From contig NZ_JAAGOH010000032.1 in the NCBI RefSeq assembly GCF_010499455.1, forward strand, positions 1 through 48,395: a stretch of DNA of 48,395 bases, read 5' to 3'. The DNA comes from Ideonella livida. GTDB taxonomy: Bacteria > Pseudomonadota > Gammaproteobacteria > Burkholderiales > Burkholderiaceae_C. This document shows positions 37,060 to 47,417 of this stretch, one piece after another. The position numbers were made by a program, and so were the translations under genes. The notes beneath the pieces were generated by a model. It was not told the DNA's origin, did not search any database, and saw only the letters and a program-made list of their open reading frames with translations. Every line of letters begins with the position of its first letter. The first letter of the stretch is position 1.

Positions 37060-40000
37060 GTTCACTGCCGCACAGGCAGCTCAGAAAAGAAGGAGAAGGC
37101 GAGACGACGCGACCGGAAAGTTCACTGCCGCACAGGCAGCTCAGAAAGCCAACAGCGACGCGCCAAGCGCCTTCATCGCGTTCACTGCCGCACAGGCAGC
37201 TCAGAAATGATCGGCCACCGCAGTGCCCGCAAACCATCCGTTCACTGCCGCACAGGCAGCTCAGAAAAGCAGCAGCACGCCTAGCAATGTGGTTACTGTG
37301 TTCACTGCCGCACAGGCAGCTCAGAAATGGTGCGACGAGGAGACGGCAGCGGCTGAAGCGTTCACTGCCGCACAGGCAGCTCAGAAAGCTCAAGTGACGC
37401 TGGACGTTGTGGCCTGAAAGTTCACTGCCGCACAGGCAGCTCAGAAATCCTGGCGGTTTTGTCTCTGGCTGCCGAGGTAGTTCACTGCCGCACAGGCAGC
37501 TCAGAAATGTTCGTGCGGCTGGGGGTGGGCGGGGGACTCGTTCACTGCCGCACAGGCAGCTCAGAAAACCAAGACCGGCGGTGTGCACACGCCCATCGCG
37601 TTCACTGCCGCACAGGCAGCTCAGAAAACAGTGGCTTCACCGAGCACCAAGACCCCGGAGTTCACTGCCGCACAGGCAGCTCAGAAAGAGACCGGCGAGC
37701 GCGTGCAGGTGTTCACCGCGTTCACTGCCGCACAGGCAGCTCAGAAATCTGTAAAACCCGCAGGACATATGCACCTATTGTTCACTGCCGCACAGGCAGC
37801 TCAGAAATGGACGACGCAGGATGTTTCCGGGGTTTTCTCGTTCACTGCCGCACAGGCAGCTCAGAAAATGGAGCTGCGCAGCCGCCAATACCCGTCTGTG
37901 TTCACTGCCGCACAGGCAGCTCAGAAAATTTGTACCCCTTCCGATCGCTGGCGCGGATCGTTCACTGCCGCACAGGCAGCTCAGAAAATGAAGCGATCCC
38001 GGCTGTAGACCGTGGCGACGTTCACTGCCGCACAGGCAGCTCAGAAATTGGGTGTACTCGGCATATTCCAGCGCGAGCTGTTCACTGCCGCACAGGCAGC
38101 TCAGAAAACAGGGCCCATGCGAAGGCGCAGCCCAGGAGGGTTCACTGCCGCACAGGCAGCTCAGAAATGTCAGAGCTGGCAGGGTCAGGGGCAGGCCCGG
38201 TTCACTGCCGCACAGGCAGCTCAGAAAACCCGGCGGGCCATGTCGCGCAGGCTCACCTCGTTCACTGCCGCACAGGCAGCTCAGAAATGCAGGTTCAGTC
38301 CAACGTGCAGGCCTGATGCGTTCACTGCCGCACAGGCAGCTCAGAAATGGGGCAGGATGTGCTGCAAGTCGAGGTCGTCGTTCACTGCCGCACAGGCAGC
38401 TCAGAAACTGGGGATTGAGTACGTCCTGCTGAGGGAGAAGTTCACTGCCGCACAGGCAGCTCAGAAATTTGCCAAGCGCGTGCAGGGCCACATGGACACG
38501 TTCACTGCCGCACAGGCAGCTCAGAAATCGGCAATGAGCGTCAGCGATCCGGCGGCCATGTTCACTGCCGCACAGGCAGCTCAGAAAACGCTGATCCCCA
38601 GTGCCGTCAGCAGGTCGGCGTTCACTGCCGCACAGGCAGCTCAGAAAACGAGATACGACCCGGCGGGACTAGTGCCGCCGTTCACTGCCGCACAGGCAGC
38701 TCAGAAAACCCAGGCGCGCGCTGATGATCGACGGCAGCGGTTCACTGCCGCACAGGCAGCTCAGAAAGAGCGACGACTCGCCGCGGATCTCCACCACGCG
38801 TTCACTGCCGCACAGGCAGCTCAGAAAAGCTCCCGAAGCTTCATGCTTCGGACAGCTTCGTTCACTGCCGCACAGGCAGCTCAGAAATGCGCCAGCAGCA
38901 TGGGGATGAGTGGATCGACGTTCACTGCCGCACAGGCAGCTCAGAAAACGAGGGCGCGGACAGTGACGTTGTGGAATGGGTTCACTGCCGCACAGGCAGC
39001 TCAGAAATGAAGGCGGGGGAGTTGGACGGTGGAGCGCTGGTTCACTGCCGCACAGGCAGCTCAGAAAATGCTTGCGCGCTGGGCGCACGCGATGATGCGG
39101 TTCACTGCCGCACAGGCAGCTCAGAAACACGCGCTCAGACCTCGTTCCTGCCGCGATCAGTTCACTGCCGCACAGGCAGCTCAGAAAACTCCCGGCGCCG
39201 GACGGGAAGCCGGCACACCGTTCACTGCCGCACAGGCAGCTCAGAAAAGCAGCGCCATCAATTCCAGGGCGCTCAGGCGGTTCACTGCCGCACAGGCAGC
39301 TCAGAAAAGGTGGCCACCGCTGGCGGCGTGCTGCGCCTGGTTCACTGCCGCACAGGCAGCTCAGAAATTTTCCGACACCGCCCCACGCGACCGTTTCGCG
39401 TTCACTGCCGCACAGGCAGCTCAGAAATTTTGCCCGGGCCGCTGCGAGCTGTGCGGGCAGTTCACTGCCGCACAGGCAGCTCAGAAAGAAAAGTGCGGAG
39501 GCCAGAACGCTCTAGCCAAGTTCACTGCCGCACAGGCAGCTCAGAAAAACGAGATATTGAGCGAGTACGGCCTTCCTCCGTTCACTGCCGCACAGGCAGC
39601 TCAGAAACGCTCAAGTCACCCTCGACGTGGTGGCCTGACGTTCACTGCCGCACAGGCAGCTCAGAAATTGACGCCCTTGTTGTAGGCGGCGCGGGCTTTG
39701 TTCACTGCCGCACAGGCAGCTCAGAAACTCATGGATGGGCGCAGCGACATCTATGACCCGTTCACTGCCGCACAGGCAGCTCAGAAATACGCTAGCGCTT
39801 ACGGCGAGCGTGCGCTGACGTTCACTGCCGCACAGGCAGCTCAGAAACCACGGGGTGTCCTTCAACTTGATCACGTCACGTTCACTGCCGCACAGGCAGC
39901 TCAGAAAATCCGCGGCTTTTGGATCGGGGACGAATGGCTGTTCACTGCCGCACAGGCAGCTCAGAAATAAGGCGGGTGGCATTGCCGATCGTGTCCTTAG

Positions 40001-42667
40001 TTCACTGCCGCACAGGCAGCTCAGAAATTTCATCGGTCTAATTGCGTCGCTCACAAATTGTTCACTGCCGCACAGGCAGCTCAGAAATATGACCCCGACC
40101 GGCGCGCGATGGCGGCGGCGTTCACTGCCGCACAGGCAGCTCAGAAACTGCAGAACCGCGGCCCGCAGGCGCTCACCGCGTTCACTGCCGCACAGGCAGC
40201 TCAGAAATGGTCGAGCAGGGTGGAGTTTTCGCCCACGGTGTTCACTGCCGCACAGGCAGCTCAGAAATCCACGCCCATCGAGGACGTGCGCATGATGAAG
40301 TTCACTGCCGCACAGGCAGCTCAGAAAGTGCGCATGAAAACGCTGCGCGTGAAGATGGGGTTCACTGCCGCACAGGCAGCTCAGAAAACCACGATGGGGC
40401 GGCCGGTGTGCGGCACTTCGTTCACTGCCGCACAGGCAGCTCAGAAATGTGCAAAGCTGCCGTGGCGGGCGCTCCAGCCGTTCACTGCCGCACAGGCAGC
40501 TCAGAAAACGACCTGCACTAGCAGAGATCGACGTCTTCGGTTCACTGCCGCACAGGCAGCTCAGAAATCAGGTGCTGCGCACCTTGGCTCAAGGCTTCGG
40601 TTCACTGCCGCACAGGCAGCTCAGAAATGAGACGTAATTGGAGCAACGCTCGCTGGTACGTTCACTGCCGCACAGGCAGCTCAGAAATCATCATGATTCG
40701 GAATGCCACAAAGCCGGAAGTTCACTGCCGCACAGGCAGCTCAGAAAACGAATGACGCTCTGTCCAAGAGCCAGTTTGTGTTCACTGCCGCACAGGCAGC
40801 TCAGAAATTCTGGGCTTTCCAGCGCCACGCGGGGCATGCGTTCACTGCCGCACAGGCAGCTCAGAAAGCCCGGTGAGCCTGTCCGCGGGACGTGCAGCCG
40901 TTCACTGCCGCACAGGCAGCTCAGAAAACACTCGCGCCCGTCGCGCCGCCGGTGGAGAGGTTCACTGCCGCACAGGCAGCTCAGAAACTGCGCACCGTCT
41001 GGGAGCCCTAAACCATGGCGTTCACTGCCGCACAGGCAGCTCAGAAAATGAAGACTGCCTCGTGGGAGCGCAGCGCACTGTTCACTGCCGCACAGGCAGC
41101 TCAGAAAATGAAGACTGCCTCGTGGGAGCGCAGCGCACTGTTCACTGCCGCACAGGCAGCTCAGAAAATGCGCACCGAACAGGAGCCGGCTTTCCTCTGG
41201 TTCACTGCCGCACAGGCAGCTCAGAAAGCAATCGCCAATTGGGTCTGGTTCCACCCTCGGTTCACTGCCGCACAGGCAGCTCAGAAAAGGCAACGGCGAC
41301 CACCTGCCGCTGATGTACCGTTCACTGCCGCACAGGCAGCTCGGAAAAGAGCACGGCGTTTCTGCCGAGCACATCGAGCGTTCACTGCCGCACAGGCAGC
41401 TCAGAAAATCGCAACCCAACAGAAAGACGGAAATGCTTTGTTCACTGCCGCACAGGCAGCTCAGAAATACGACCGCGGCCAGTTCAACCGCGACGAGATG
41501 TTCACTGCCGCACAGGCAGCTCAGAAAACACGTGGCCGCTATCGACAGTGGGCACAGGAGTTCACTGCCGCACAGGCAGCTCAGAAATTCAGGTGCGCAG
41601 CACCTGGGCTGTAGCTGTTGTTCACTGCCGCACAGGCAGCTCAGAAAAGTGCGCGGGCCATCTCGTTGGTCACGTCGATGTTCACTGCCGCACAGGCAGC
41701 TCAGAAATTGGGAGTGGCGACGAACCTGCTGGGAACGCAGTTCACTGCCGCACAGGCAGCTCAGAAAACAATCCAGCGCAGCAGCACAACACCCGTGCCG
41801 TTCACTGCCGCACAGGCAGCTCAGAAATGGACGATTGCCGTGATCGCGGGATGCAGGATGTTCACTGCCGCACAGGCAGCTCAGAAATTCACCGTAGGGC
41901 GGGAATAGTCTGGCTGGGGGTTCACTGCCGCACAGGCAGCTCAGAAATGACGGCGCCACGGTGACGCGAGAATTCCACGGTTCACTGCCGCACAGGCAGC
42001 TCAGAAATGGGTCCAGATGCGCGAATCGCTCAGAGGGGTGTTCACTGCCGCACAGGCAGCTCAGAAAACCAGCGCCTTGGCAAGGCTGCGCTCCAGGACG
42101 TTCACTGCCGCACAGGCAGCTCAGAAATTGTTCAGCAGTCCAGACGATGCAATCCGCGGGTTCACTGCCGCACAGGCAGCTCAGAAAAAGTGGCGCGCAC
42201 CAGCTCCCCCGCATCCGCCGTTCACTGCCGCACAGGCAGCTCAGAAATGACGGAGCCGCGTTTCCTGTCGCAGGGTTCGGTTCACTGCCGCACAGGCAGC
42301 TCAGAAAACATGCGGCCCTCTTCAAGCGCCCGCTTCCATGTTCACTGCCGCACAGGCAGCTCAGAAATGCAGGAGCAGGACGAGCGCCGAGAGGCAGCGG
42401 TTCACTGCCGCACAGGCAGCTCAGAAATCAGCGCCGTTGCGGGCGCGGAGGAACGCCAGGTTCACTGCCGCACAGGCAGCTCAGAAAAAGGTCCGAGCGA
42501 TAGAGGAAGCCGACATTCTGTTCACTGCCGCACGGGCAGCTCAGAAATCTGGCTCGACCACGCGCTCTTCAATGCTGACGTTCACTGCCGCACAGGCAGC
42601 TCAGAAATGGTGATCGCATCGCGGATCAGCCGACGATGAGTTCACTGCCGCACAGGCAGCTCAAAAG
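37060..42667 (+). CRISPR. type I-F CRISPR array, 94 repeats and 93 spacers
   Basis: A 28-bp repeat recurs with an exact 60-bp period from 37060 to 42640, so each of the 93 spacers is 32 nt. The repeat starts GTTCACTGCC, folds as CTGCC-GCACA-GGCAG, and ends CTCAGAAA, the 8-nt crRNA handle; this is the I-F class. Transcription is plus strand, leader first. Repeats are identical except at 41320 (A24 to G), 42520 (A15 to G, in the loop) and the terminal one at 42640 (G25 to A, A28 to G). Spacers are GC-rich and many read open, fitting phage or plasmid coding DNA. Long ORFs across the array are artefacts of the multiple-of-3 period. Confidence 0.99.
41048..41139 (+). repeat. tandem duplicate spacers 67 and 68
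   Basis: The 32 nt at 41048-41079 and 41108-41139 are identical, with one normal repeat between them. This is one repeat-spacer unit duplicated, probably by recombination between repeats. Confidence 0.97.
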
Positions 42668-42685
42668 TGGTGAGCCTGGGCTCTA

Positions 42686-42832
42686 GACTGAAGTGCAACA
42701 CCTCAACTGGGTCAATGACTTGAAGCGATGGGCCAAGCATATTCAAGCCTGAGCATGGAGGAGCGCACGCAGATCAGCCTGCTGCTGAGCCAGGACGTCA
42801 AGCCCAGCGAGATCGCTCGGCAACTGGGCAGG
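42686..42832 (+). pseudogene. truncated IS30-family element
   Basis: From ATG 42728 the first 35 codons read YSSLSMEERTQISLLLSQ and on to PSEIARQLGR, the N-terminal helix-turn-helix of IS30-family transposases. Similarity stops at about 42832, before the catalytic DDE domain, so it is a dead 5' fragment. The left end may be the GACTGAAGTGCAAC stretch at 42686, 19 bp after the last CRISPR repeat, but I did not verify it as a terminal repeat. The 110 bp after the fragment, up to the frmR operator, are G/T-rich and show nothing I recognise. Confidence 0.75.
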
Positions 42833-42944
42833 TGCAGGGCCCGTTGGTCGCTTGTGGCGGGCAGTGTGCGGTGCGCGGCCTGTGGTGCGGAGAGCCGGTG
42901 TGGTGAACAGCGTTGTGGGTGGCGCGGCGGCCTTGTCCTTCATA

Positions 42945-42959
42945 TACTGGCCCCCAGTA
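42945..42959. promoter_or_regulatory. FrmR operator overlapping a -10 box
   Basis: TACTGG-CCC-CCAGTA is a perfect 6+6 dyad around a C tract, the form used by the RcnR/FrmR/CsoR regulators. A good -10 (TATACT at 42943-42948) overlaps its left half, so bound FrmR would block RNA polymerase. It is 18 bp before the frmR ATG. Confidence 0.75.
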
Positions 42960-42977
42960 CCTTGGAGGCCTTAGGCC

Positions 42978-43241
42978 ATGCCCCACGCACCTGAAGACAA
43001 ACGCAAGGCCTTGGCCCGCGTGCGCCGCATCCGCGGCCAGGCCGAGGCGCTGGAGCGCGCGCTGGAGGCTGGCGCAGATTGCGCGCCGGTGCTGCAGCAG
43101 TTGGCGGCCATTCGTGGCGCGGTCAATGGCCTGATGTCCGAGATCCTGGAGTCGCACATTCGTGAGGCGTTGGCCGCTGACCGGCCTGCCGGCGAGCTGG
43201 CGCAGGACCTGACGGCCCTGGTGCGCTCTTACCTGCGCTGA
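42978..43241 (+). CDS. frmR: formaldehyde-responsive repressor
   Basis: An 87-residue all-helical repressor of the FrmR/RcnR family. It keeps RVRRIRGQAEALERALE at the start, Cys35 (the formaldehyde-reactive residue, which crosslinks to the N-terminal amine at Pro2, here also present as MP) and His60 in ILESHIRE. It represses frmRAB until formaldehyde modifies it. The gene is followed by a 99-bp gap rich in pyrimidines before frmA. Confidence 0.95.
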   Translation: MPHAPEDKRKALARVRRIRGQAEALERALEAGADCAPVLQQLAAIRGAVNGLMSEILESHIREALAADRPAGELAQDLTALVRSYLR

Positions 43242-44450
<1,209 letters not shown>

Positions 44451-44479
44451 TCCCGGCCCGCCTGACCTGGAGCGACCGC

Positions 44480-45334
44480 ATGGAACGCGTTGAACAGCAC
44501 GCCAGCTTTGGCGGCCGGCAGGAGGTGTGGCAGCACGCCAGCACCACCTTGGGCTGCCCCATGAAACTGGGCGTGTACCTGCCGCCGGCCGCGCTGGCCG
44601 GTCAGCCCTGCCCGGTGCTGTATTGGCTTTCGGGCCTGACCTGCACCGAGCAGAACTTCATCACCAAGTCGGGCGTGCAGGCCCATGCCGCGCAGCACGG
44701 CTTGATCGTGGTGGCGCCCGACACCAGCCCGCGGGACCCCGCCGGCACCCTGGGCGTGCCCAACGATGCGGCCTACGACCTGGGCCAGGGCGCGGGCTTC
44801 TACCTGAACGCCACGCAGGCGCCCTGGGCCACGCACTTCCGCATGGAAGACTATGTGGTGCAGGAGCTGCCGGCCCTGGTGGAGTCGCACTTTGCCGGCC
44901 AGGTGCAGCCCGGCCGGCGTGCCCTCAGCGGCCACTCCATGGGCGGGCACGGCGCCCTCACCCTGGCGCTGCGCCACCCGGGGCGCTTTGCCAGCGTGTC
45001 GGCCTTCTCGCCCATCGTGGCGCCCAGCCAGGTGCCCTGGGGCCAGAAGGCCTTTACCGCCTACCTGGGCGACGACCCCGCCGCCTGGGCCGCGCATGAC
45101 GCGGTGGCCCTGATCGCCAAGGCTCAGGAGCGCCTGCCCCTGCTGGTGGACCAGGGCGAGGCCGACGAGTTCTTGGCCACCCAGCTGCGCCCCGAGCTGC
45201 TGGAGGCGGCCTGCGCCGCCGCCGGCCACCCGCTCACCCTGCGCCGTCATGCGGGGTATGACCACAGCTACTACTTCATCGCCAGCTTCCTGGGCGAGCA
45301 TGTGGCCTGGCATGCCCAGGCGCTGAAGGGTTGA
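44480..45334 (+). CDS. frmB: S-formylglutathione hydrolase
   Basis: A 284-residue esterase-D-type hydrolase. The nucleophile Ser is in SGHSMGGHGAL; LTCTEQNFITKSG and YDHSYYFIASF (catalytic His) are family landmarks. It splits S-formylglutathione to formate and glutathione, completing the pathway. It starts 29 bp after frmA with GGAG upstream. It is convergent with the amidohydrolase gene with only 7 bp between stops. Confidence 0.95.
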   Translation: MERVEQHASFGGRQEVWQHASTTLGCPMKLGVYLPPAALAGQPCPVLYWLSGLTCTEQNFITKSGVQAHAAQHGLIVVAPDTSPRDPAGTLGVPNDAAYDLGQGAGFYLNATQAPWATHFRMEDYVVQELPALVESHFAGQVQPGRRALSGHSMGGHGALTLALRHPGRFASVSAFSPIVAPSQVPWGQKAFTAYLGDDPAAWAAHDAVALIAKAQERLPLLVDQGEADEFLATQLRPELLEAACAAAGHPLTLRRHAGYDHSYYFIASFLGEHVAWHAQALKG

Positions 45335-45341
45335 AGCCAGC

Positions 45342-46259
45342 TCAGACCGATGCCGCCGCCGGTTGGGTAATGTCCGGCAGGCCGTACAGCGCACGCGGCT
45401 GCCGGCACAGGATGGGCGCGTGCCAGGCCTCGGGCGTCCAGGCCAGAAAGTGGCGCAGCAGCGCCGCCGTGTCCGGCACCTCGCCCTGGGGGCGGGTGTG
45501 CGGCCAGTCCGACCCCCACACCAGGCGCTCGGGCGCGGCGGCCAGCAGGGCATCGTGCACGGCGCGCGCGTCCTCATAGCCGGGCGCGGCCTCTGACACA
45601 TTGGCTACTCCTGAGAGCTTGACCCACACCACCCCTTCGGCCAGCAGGGCGCACAGGCTTTGCATGCCGGCGTGGGCGGTGCCCAGCCGGGCCGGGGTGC
45701 GGCCCATGTGGTCCAGGACCACCGGCACGGGCGAGCGGCGCAGGCGGGGGGCCAGCGCGGGCAGCAGGCGGCTGTCGGTGAGCAGCTGCAGGTGCCAGCC
45801 GCGCGCGGCCATGCGCGGGGCCAGGGCGTCAAAGGCGGCCTCAAAGTGGACAAAACCGCTCAGCGCCCGCGGGTCGCCGGGCTCGAAGTGGGCCATGCGC
45901 AGGCCGCGCACACCGGCCTCGGCCCAGCGGTCCAGCGTGGCCTCGTCCACCTCCGGTGTGGCGGCGGCCACGCCCACCAGGGCGCCGCCGCCTTGGGCCA
46001 GGGCGTCCAGCAGCACCCGGGCATCGGTGCCGTACAGGCTGGGCTGCACCACCACGCCCTGGCGCAGCCCCAGGCCGCCCAGGCGGGCCCGCCAGGCTGC
46101 CAGCGGAGCGGGCGCGGGGGTGTAGCTGCGGCCGGGCGCCATGGGGGCGTCCTCGGGCGGGGCGATGACGTGAAAGTGGCAGTCCACCCCATCGGTCACG
46201 CCGATGGGGTGGGCGGCGCCCGATGGGGGACCGGCGGGGGCGTGGGGCGCAGGGGTCAT
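45342..46259 (-). CDS. amidohydrolase of the 2-pyrone-4,6-dicarboxylate lactonase type
   Basis: A 305-residue TIM-barrel hydrolase (LigI-like family). VDCHFHVIAP near residue 24 is the metal/active-site start, with VVLDHMGRTPA and the C-terminal VWGSDWPHT completing the site. It would open a lactone or similar ring of an aromatic breakdown product. ATG at 46259 was chosen because the upstream extension is low-complexity. It lies 10 bp after the TctC gene on the same strand, so the binding protein may bring in its substrate. The true substrate is unknown. Confidence 0.8.
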   Translation of the reverse strand: MTPAPHAPAGPPSGAAHPIGVTDGVDCHFHVIAPPEDAPMAPGRSYTPAPAPLAAWRARLGGLGLRQGVVVQPSLYGTDARVLLDALAQGGGALVGVAAATPEVDEATLDRWAEAGVRGLRMAHFEPGDPRALSGFVHFEAAFDALAPRMAARGWHLQLLTDSRLLPALAPRLRRSPVPVVLDHMGRTPARLGTAHAGMQSLCALLAEGVVWVKLSGVANVSEAAPGYEDARAVHDALLAAAPERLVWGSDWPHTRPQGEVPDTAALLRHFLAWTPEAWHAPILCRQPRALYGLPDITQPAAASV

Positions 46260-46269
46260 GGCGGGCCGA

Positions 46270-47382
46270 TCAGTCCAGGGTGATCTTGGCTTCGCGCACG
46301 ATGCGCGCGGTGCGGGCAATCTCGCTGCGGATGAACTCGGCGTAGGCGGCGGTGCTGCCTTCGCGGGGCTCGGCGCCCAGGCGGGCGAACTGCTCGCGCA
46401 CGGCGGGTCGGCGCAGCACGGCCTGCAAGGCCTGGTGCCAGCGCTGCACCAAGGCGGCGTCGGCCCGGCCGGGCAGCACCAGGCCCAGGGTGGTGGAGGC
46501 GTCAAAGCCGGGCACGCCGGCTTCGGCCAGGGTGGGCACCTCAGGCAGCAGGGCCGAGCGGCGGGCGGTGGTCACCGCCAGGGCGCGCAGCCGGCCGGCC
46601 TGCAGCAGCGGCAGCACCGCCGAGAGCTGGTCAAAGTGCAGGTCCACATGGCCGCCGGCCACGTCGGTGTTGGCCGGTGAGCTGCCCTTGTAGGGCACAT
46701 GCACCAGCTGCACGCCGGTGGCGTCCTGGAACAGCTCGCCCACGATGTGGTTGCCGCTGCCGCTGCCGGCCGAGGCCATGGTCAGCGCGCCGGGCTTCTG
46801 ACGCGCGCGGGCCAGCAGCTCGGCCACGCTGCGCACCGGCGAGGACGGGCCCACCACCAGCACCATGGGCACGCTGGCGATCAGGCCCACGGGGCTGAAG
46901 TCGCGCACCGGGTCGTAGGGCAGGCGGGGGTGCAGGGCCGGGGCGGCCAGGTGGTTGACGGGAGAGGCGATGCCCACCGTGGTGCCATCGGGTGCGGCCT
47001 TGGCCACGCTGTCCAGGCCCACGATGCCGGCGGCGCCGGCGCGGTTGTCCACCACCACGGTCAGGCCCAGCTCGCGCCCCAGCTCTGGGGCCAGGAGGCG
47101 GGCGCTCAGGTCCACATTGCCGCCGGGCGGAAAGGGCACCACCAGGCGCACGGTCTTGCCCGCGGCCGGTCCGTCGGCCGCCGGGGCCGCTTGCGCTGCT
47201 GCGGGCAGGCCGGTGGCGGTCAGCGCCAGGCCCGAGGCCAGGGCCAGGCCCTGGCAGAGGCGGCGGCGGGCGGCGTTGGCGGGCTGGCTGGGCTGGCTGG
47301 GCTGGCTGGGCTGGCTGGGCTGGTCGGGCGTGGCGGGACAGGCGTTGGGGCGGCCGGTTGGGCGGGCGGTGGTGCGGCGCAT
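46270..47382 (-). CDS. tripartite tricarboxylate (Bug) binding protein
   Basis: A 370-residue TctC/Bug binding protein. KTVRLVVPFPPGGNVDLSAR and VVVDNRAGAAGIVG are the N-terminal landmarks, with VHVPYKGSSPANTDVAGGHVD in the middle. It binds a carboxylic acid in the periplasm. Before the signal peptide (ARRRLCQGLALASGLAL) there is an unusual leader of about 37 residues with an SQP repeat. The second of two close ATGs (47382) is preferred because AAGGA is 9 nt away; the first leaves only 3 nt. It is the middle gene of tctC-tctC-amidohydrolase. Confidence 0.88.
   Translation of the reverse strand: MRRTTARPTGRPNACPATPDQPSQPSQPSQPSQPANAARRRLCQGLALASGLALTATGLPAAAQAAPAADGPAAGKTVRLVVPFPPGGNVDLSARLLAPELGRELGLTVVVDNRAGAAGIVGLDSVAKAAPDGTTVGIASPVNHLAAPALHPRLPYDPVRDFSPVGLIASVPMVLVVGPSSPVRSVAELLARARQKPGALTMASAGSGSGNHIVGELFQDATGVQLVHVPYKGSSPANTDVAGGHVDLHFDQLSAVLPLLQAGRLRALAVTTARRSALLPEVPTLAEAGVPGFDASTTLGLVLPGRADAALVQRWHQALQAVLRRPAVREQFARLGAEPREGSTAAYAEFIRSEIARTARIVREAKITLD
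47281..47325 (-). repeat. 9-bp minisatellite in the TctC gene
   Basis: GGGCTGGCT repeats four times plus a near copy, all in frame on the minus strand, coding for SQP repeats upstream of the signal peptide. Copy number can change without frameshift, in steps of three residues. Confidence 0.85.
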
Positions 47383-47417
47383 GGGCATGGGTCCTTGGTG
47401 GGGCGTGGCGGGGCGTT

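Noticed and set aside
37088-42639. Self-targeting spacers against genes in this window.
   Set aside because: I saw no match by reading, but this is not an exhaustive search, so nothing is claimed.
37060-42667. Long repetitive ORFs on both strands in the array (FTAAQAAQK, VHCRTGSSE, SLPHRQLR, FLSCLCGSE units).
   Set aside because: The 60-bp period is a multiple of 3 and the repeat has no stop in these frames, so repetitive ORFs arise by chance. They are not proteins.
28384-42667. A CRISPR-associated Tn7-like transposon of type I-F3.
   Set aside because: Cas1 and a complete Cas2-3 are present, and there is no tniQ or tns gene. It is the standard I-F1 system.
37060-42667. A reading-frame bias of spacers (many open in frame 1).
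   Set aside because: Other frames also have long open runs in this GC-rich DNA, so bias cannot be claimed without a count against a background.
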